The notes under the pieces: model-generated | The model's database searches: none | What the model was told of the DNA's origin: nothing | The model's input: only the letters and a program-made list of their open reading frames with translations | Made by a program: the position numbers and the translations under genes | Origin: Dugong dugon | Taxonomy: Eukaryota; Chordata; Mammalia; Sirenia; Dugongidae | DNA: 64,000 bases | NCBI GenBank assembly: GCA_030035585.1 | Contig: CM057462.1 | Location: 114,881,234 to 114,945,233 of the forward strand | Reading direction: 5' to 3' | Part shown: positions 59,554 through 64,000 of the stretch, piece after piece | Numbering within the stretch: position 1 is the stretch's first letter | Layout: every line of letters starts with the position of its first letter

Positions 59554-59795
59554 ATGCCAATAAATTTTATGATTTTAGAAGAAATGATTAAAACACAAAT
59601 TATCAAAGCAAAATGAATAGAAAATAAGTTAAGTTCTATATCTATTAAAGCAATTATATTCATAATCAAAAACTTTCCGGTAAGAAAATTCCAGTCCCAG
59701 GTAGCTTCAATGGTAAATTTTATCAAACACTTAAGGAAGACACAATAATCTTCAAAAACGGTTTCAGAAAACAGAGAAGAAATACTCTATAGCCC

Positions 59796-59895
59796 AATGA
59801 TTATGAAGAGGGCACAGGACTGGGTAACATTTTGTTGAGTTATACACAAGATCTCCACGAGTCAGAACTGACTTGATGGCAGCTAATAACAACAG
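59796..59895 (+). mobile_element. RTE 3' tail fragment
   Basis: GAAGAGGGCACAGGACTGGG, AGTCAGAACTGACTTGATGG and the CTAATAACAACAG end. About 100 bp. Confidence 0.75.
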
Positions 59896-60945
59896 AAGTG
59901 TGTGTGTATGTCTGCATTTCTATTGTCCCTGTAGTTGTTGCATTCAATATAACAACAAGTTACTTTAGGTCTTTGTGATCAAACTGAAAGATCTATCATA
60001 AGGAGGTACAACAGCTCAGTGGATCAACCAAAAGCTGAAACGGCATTTTATATACTAATGTTAATTGCAGTTGATCTCAATTTCATCAGATTTATTGCAT
60101 ACTATCATCCTCAGGAAGAGTGTATATGAGATTGCAAGAATGTTTCAACCTTAGTGCTGAGTACCAATATTTAATAATATTACTGATAGGTGAAACATTT
60201 CAGATTTTGTGACTGAGAAATCAGCTGTGCATTTCAAATGACCCATGACAGCATTTATAAGAAAGACCCTGGGGTATGAAAAATAAACCATTTCACGGGC
60301 ATTAGCTACAATCTAAAATTAAAAAAAAAAAAAACTGTCATTTTGAATGACAGGATCATTTATGGTAACATTCCCCTTGAGGTCACTAAGAAGCCACAAA
60401 TCATGTGAGGTGTACAGCTTTCTAGTAAACTCTGTGTGCTATAACTGAAATTCAAGAGATAAAAAATTATAGGAGTTGCCAAGTGGTAATGTGGGAGGTA
60501 AACTATTCATATCTTACCTCTCCTTAGCTAAAAGGCAGTGGAGTATAGTTTCATGGGATTGCTGAGGTCTCCTGTAGTCTTATAATACTGAATTGCTTTG
60601 TATCTGTCTATCCTATGTTTCCATTTATAAACGTTAGGCCTGAATCTTTTAAATTGTTCATTCTTAGAGGAAATAAACTAAGTGTCGGCCCTTGTAAGTG
60701 TTAGTCTTTGTATTGACTATCTTAACCATTTGAATGTATACTGTAGTTCTAATATTGCTTTACCCCAAAATTCTTCACTGCTATTTTCTAGAAATAAGGG
60801 CATAGAACTATAATGCTATTCAATTATCAAAATTAGGAAAGTAACATTAATACAGCACTTTTAATTGAAAGTTTTATTCAAATTTTGTGAATACTACCAA
60901 TGATGTATTATGCTTTATAAGAAAACAATTTTGTTTTGTTTTTTT
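59896..60945. other. Gene-free stretch
   Basis: No gene or nameable repeat. An A run lies near 60319-60331. Confidence 0.4.
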
Positions 60946-60949
60946 TAAA

Positions 60950-61365
60950 TTGAGCATCAAATCCAGGGTCATATGCTGCATTTAATTGTCATGTCTCCTT
61001 AATCTGGACTACTCCCCCCATCTTTCTTTGCCTTCCAAAATATTGACATTTCTGAAATGTATAGATCATTTATTTTGTAGAATATATGTTTGCCTGGTGT
61101 TTCCTTATGATTTAGGATATGTATTTTTGGCAGAAATACAATGACAATGGTGTTGTGTCAGAGGTATATGAATCTAGTAGTTTGGTTACTAGCAATGTTA
61201 ACTTTGGTCACTTAATTAAAACAATTTCTACCAGTTTTTCTTCACTATACAGTTACTATTTTTCCCTTTGCAATTAATATGTATCTTGTGGGGAGATACT
61301 TTAGGACTATGTGAATTTCCCAATTTTCATTAAACTTTGTCCCACTAATTTTAACATTTAAAAAA
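60950..61365. repeat. Ancient mammalian repeat, probably LINE-derived
   Basis: The order CATATGCTGCATTTAATTGT, CATGTCTCCTTAATCTGGAC, ATTTATTTTGTAGAATATAT, TGTTTCCTTATGATTTAGG and TATCTTGTGGGGAGATACTT is that of a widespread mammalian repeat. I cannot give its family or orientation. It ends near ACTAATTTTAACAT. Confidence 0.5.
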
Positions 61366-61379
61366 TCAATAGAAAAGAT

Positions 61380-62155
61380 AAAATAGAATACTGAATGATT
61401 CCCAATTAATTCAAAAGGAGGCAGGAAAGGATGAATAGATAAACAACAAATGGAACAAAGAAGAAAAAAATAGTAGATTAAAACACAAAATATCAATTAT
61501 GGTTGGTTTAAACATAAAACATCAATTATTACAATAAAAATAAATGGATTAAACAATCAATTGTAGGAAGAGACTGTCAGACTGTATAAAAAGAGCAGTG
61601 CCCATCTAAATTTTATTTATAAGAAATAGAAACAGATGATTACAGAAGTGCATCATTTAAACATGTGTAATAAAGCTAATGCAGTTGAGAATTTTTAGTC
61701 TTAAATGCTTTTTAGAAAAGAAGATATGCTAACAAAGAGCAAAGCATCCAACTTAAGAAGTTAAAATAAATAAAAGCAAGAAGCTCAAAGAATGTAGAAA
61801 TAAACAAATAATAAATTAGAAAATAAAAATACATTAGAGAGATCCAAAATGTCATTCCTTGGACAACTAAAAAAAAAAAAATTACAAATCTCTGCAAGAC
61901 TGATTAAAAAGAGAGAGCATGAAGGTTAAAATAAGCAATATCAAGAACGAAAATGGAACATAAGAAAAAGCAAATAGTTTTTTAAAAGGGAGAAATACTA
62001 TGAACAAGTTTTGGCAACTCACTTGATAAGTCAGGTAAAAGGAAACATTTTCTAAACATTATAAATGACTAAACGGACTCAAGAAGATATAGAAGACATT
62101 ATTAGACATATATCCATTAAAAATATGGAATCACTGAATTAAAATCTAACTTCCA
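61380..62155 (+). mobile_element. Old L1 relic (ORF2 endonuclease to linker)
   Basis: GACTGTCAGACTGTATAAAA, CATCCAACTTAAGAAGTTAA, AATCTCTGCAAGACTGATTA and CTATGAACAAGTTTTGGCAA follow an L1 ORF2 order, strongly diverged. No open frame remains. Confidence 0.5.
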
Positions 62156-62159
62156 GAAC

Positions 62160-62515
62160 AAAGAATCAAAAGATATATAAAGCTATAGCAATTAAGGCGG
62201 TGTGATATTGACTCAGAGATAAAGGGGGAAACCTATGAAACAAAACGTAAAGCCCTAAACCTGATCCCTTAATAACAACATGAAAGGTGAGTTGAATAAA
62301 TGGCTGAGGTCTAAGCAGCCAGCTGACTAGCATACAAAGTGGAAAGACCAAGATATTGTGTCAAATGATCTGGTTTGAAGTCCTAAGCAACTTTGGACAA
62401 GCCCCAAGTTCATTCACTCCAGTTTTTGTCAGTTATAAAATGGGGTAATAAAATCCAAAGTGCAGTTTCCTTGTACATATTGAGTGAAAGGGCTTGAGAA
62501 AGAATAAGTATTTAC
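62160..62515. other. Gene-free stretch
   Basis: Part of it (62370-62510) may be a MIR relic (AAGCAACTTTGGACAAGCCC, AGTTATAAAATGGGGTAATA), otherwise nothing recognised. Confidence 0.4.
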
Positions 62516-62516
62516 T

Positions 62517-62572
62517 GTAGGGTTGCTATGAGCCAGAATCAACTCGACAGCAAAGGATTCTGGATTTTTGGT
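62517..62572 (+). mobile_element. AfroSINE 3' fragment
   Basis: GTAGGGTTGCTATGAGCCAG, ATCAACTCGACAGCAAAGGA and a GGATTTTTGGTT end. Confidence 0.8.
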
Positions 62573-62651
62573 TACATGCTTAAGGAAGTATCGTTACCGT
62601 TCTCCCTTAACTAGGAAAGCTAGACGTTAAAGGAAATGATGCAGGATTAAA

Positions 62652-62857
62652 GACAGCAGTTGCCATTTAGTTGATTTTGATTCATGGTGACCCCATGTGT
62701 GTCAGAGTAGAACCATGGTCTATAGGGTCTTCAATGGCAGATGTTTTGGAAGTAGATCACCAGGCCTTTCTTCTTAGGTGCCTATGGGTGGACTAACACC
62801 TCCAACCTTTCTATTAGCAGCCAAGCATATTAACCCTTTGCACCATTCAGGGACTCC
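62652..62857 (-). mobile_element. AfroSINE of the RTE-core type
   Basis: Complement: tRNA-like head (GGAGTCCCTGAATGGTGCAA, AGGTTGGAGGTGTTAGTC), the GGCCTGGTGATCTACTTCC core also seen in the RTE 5' UTR, then CACATGGGGTCACCATGAAT and the CAACTAAATGGCAACTGC end. Confidence 0.9.
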
Positions 62858-62864
62858 AGATTAA

Positions 62865-63375
62865 AGAGTAGGTAGGTGGTCTGCTACAGGAGTCCAAGAA
62901 AAACTGGTGCCCTCAAGTCTTTATAGCCAACAGAGTGGGGTGCTCATAGTCCGGCTACAGGACTCACCTACCTACTCACCCTAGAGAATAGGGACACACT
63001 TTCCTTTCAGACTCTCAGGGGCAGACATCAGCCCCCTGCGGGGCTCAGCGCATGATCCCCTACCACAGCCAGAGTCCAGTGCCTGCACCAATCACCCATG
63101 CCTCTCTAGGACTGTAGGTGAGAGCCTGCACCACACACTTGGTGACTGACTGCCTGGTCACCTGAGCTGAACCCATATAGCAAAATTTAACAGACTCCTG
63201 TGGGCACATACTTAGTTACAGAACTAACTACCTGGTGGCAGGACGTTAGAGCTCCAAAGGTGTCAATAATCAAACTAGCGAACACAAGCAGCCTATTGGG
63301 GCATATGAAAATAAAACAAAACAAGAAGCTAGGACTCACTAAACAAGTATAAAATAAAATTATAATAACTTATTA
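62865..63375 (+). promoter_or_regulatory. L1 5' UTR (element continues past window end)
   Basis: A GC-richer leader (62900-63250) precedes an ORF1 remnant. It differs from the 5' UTR at 45540-47450, so it belongs to another L1 subfamily. Its start at about 62865 is set only by the end of the neighbouring SINE. Confidence 0.55.
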
Positions 63376-64000
63376 ATGGCTCGAGACAACACTCGATATC
63401 AAATCACATAAAGAAACAGTCCATGATAGCTTCAACAAGCTCCCAAAATAAAGAATCAATAAATTCTCTGGAGGAAGAGAATTTCTTGGAATTACCAGAG
63501 GCAGAGTACAAAAGATTAATATACAAAACTCTTCTAGAAATTAGATAGGAAATTCTACAAAATTCAGAAACTTCCAGGGAACATACAGACAAAGTAGTAG
63601 TGGAACTTAAAAAAGTTATTTAAGAACATAATGCCAAATTTAATAGGCTGCGAGAATCCATAGAGACACAGCAATCAGAAATCCAGAAGATTAACAATAA
63701 AATTTCAGAATTAGACAACTCAATAGAAAGTCATAGGAGCCGAATTGAGGCAGTAGAAGTTAGAATTAGTGACACTGAAGATAAAGCTCTTGACACCAAC
63801 TTATTTGGGGAAAAATCAGATAAAAGAATTAAAAAGAATGAAGAAACTCTAAGAGTCATGTGGGACTCTATCAAGAGAAATAACCTATGAGTGATGGGAG
63901 TACAAAAACAGGGGCAGATAACAGAAAATACAGAGAAAATCGTTGAAGATCTGTTGACAGAAAAATTTCCTGATATCATGAAAGATGAGAAGATATCTAT
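63376..64000 (+). pseudogene. L1 ORF1 remnant, truncated by the window end
   Basis: A frame beginning near ATGGCTCGAGAC (63376) is interrupted by stops within the first 20 codons. The recognisable stretch (63460-63990) reads through FLELPEAEYKRLIYKTL, QQSEIQKINNKISELDNSI (coiled coil) and VRISDTEDKA, followed by LRVMWDSIKR. This is the L1 ORF1 order. At least three stops are visible, so it is not functional. Confidence 0.82.

Larger units (their letters stand above)
56040..59795 (+). mobile_element. Old L1 carrying nested insertions
   Basis: The ORF1 C-terminal region (about 56380-56760) has GCAAGTCAGAAGACAATAGA and TTCAAAGTGAAGGCAAAATG. The endonuclease (57300-57780) follows, with ATTGCATTGAATATAAATAG, AATATCAGATAAAATAGATA and CAACTAATAACAGAGTTTC. 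The linker and early RT (58810-59790) include ATGCTGGGCCATGAAACAAG and CAACTGGAAATTAATAACAG. All frames are broken. SINEs lie at 56866-57011, 57793-57965 and 59505-59553, an RTE at 58034-58808, and an RTE tail at 59796-59895. The 5' limit is uncertain. Confidence 0.75.

Noticed and set aside
1-64000. Operons, riboswitches, phage or plasmid features
   Set aside because: Base composition, interspersed LINE/SINE/LTR content and absence of coding density show a mammalian nuclear sequence.

Overview
This window looks like intergenic or intronic DNA from an afrotherian mammal, most likely an elephant or close proboscidean. The main reason is the many copies of tRNA-headed AfroSINEs whose 3' ends share the tail of RTE-clade LINEs. 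Long RTE (BovB-like) LINEs and L1 copies with a shared, unusual 3' UTR sit beside them. The species call is an inference from repeat type; no database search was possible. I found no intact protein-coding gene, no functional RNA gene, and no CRISPR array or other prokaryotic feature. Nearly every long open frame is a retrotransposon protein or its shadow.

Layout. 1-8 kb: low-information DNA with an internally deleted RTE, AfroSINEs, an L1 3' fragment and MIR/L2 relics. 8.7-11.6 kb: a solo MaLR-type LTR beside an eroded ERV-L-like internal region on the minus strand. 12.1-17.1 kb: two oppositely oriented L1 3' halves sharing a 653-bp arm that is base-for-base identical. 17.3-21.8 kb: an L2 LINE split by a full-length-sized RTE. 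22-25 kb: MLT1-type LTRs, one split by a younger LTR. 26.8-29.1 kb: an L2 tail holding an L1 that has both ends but almost no ORFs. 29.1-38.8 kb: MIRs, SINEs, one L1 tail, one LTR and a 1-2 kb repeat-poor stretch. 39.05-47.45 kb: a full-length L1 (minus) with target-site duplication, a tandem 5' UTR repeat, and EN and RT frames broken by few lesions. 47.9-55.5 kb: a SINE, L1M fragments, a truncated RTE, an LTR and one non-repeat protein-like frame at 52.65-52.99 kb. 56-60 kb: an old L1 carrying at least five nested insertions. 62.9-64 kb: the 5' end of another L1 that leaves the window.

How the parts relate. Autonomous elements (L1, RTE) appear with probable passengers: AfroSINEs that share RTE end sequences, deleted RTE and L1 copies, and solo LTRs. 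Nesting gives a relative order: L2, MIR and MLT1 are oldest, then old L1, then RTE, SINE and the younger LTRs, then the 8.4-kb L1. The observations most worth checking are the 653-bp perfect inverted repeat, the L1 promoter monomers, the doubly deleted L1, the AfroSINE/RTE shared core, and the possible STAND-like exon. I saw no convincing new host system.
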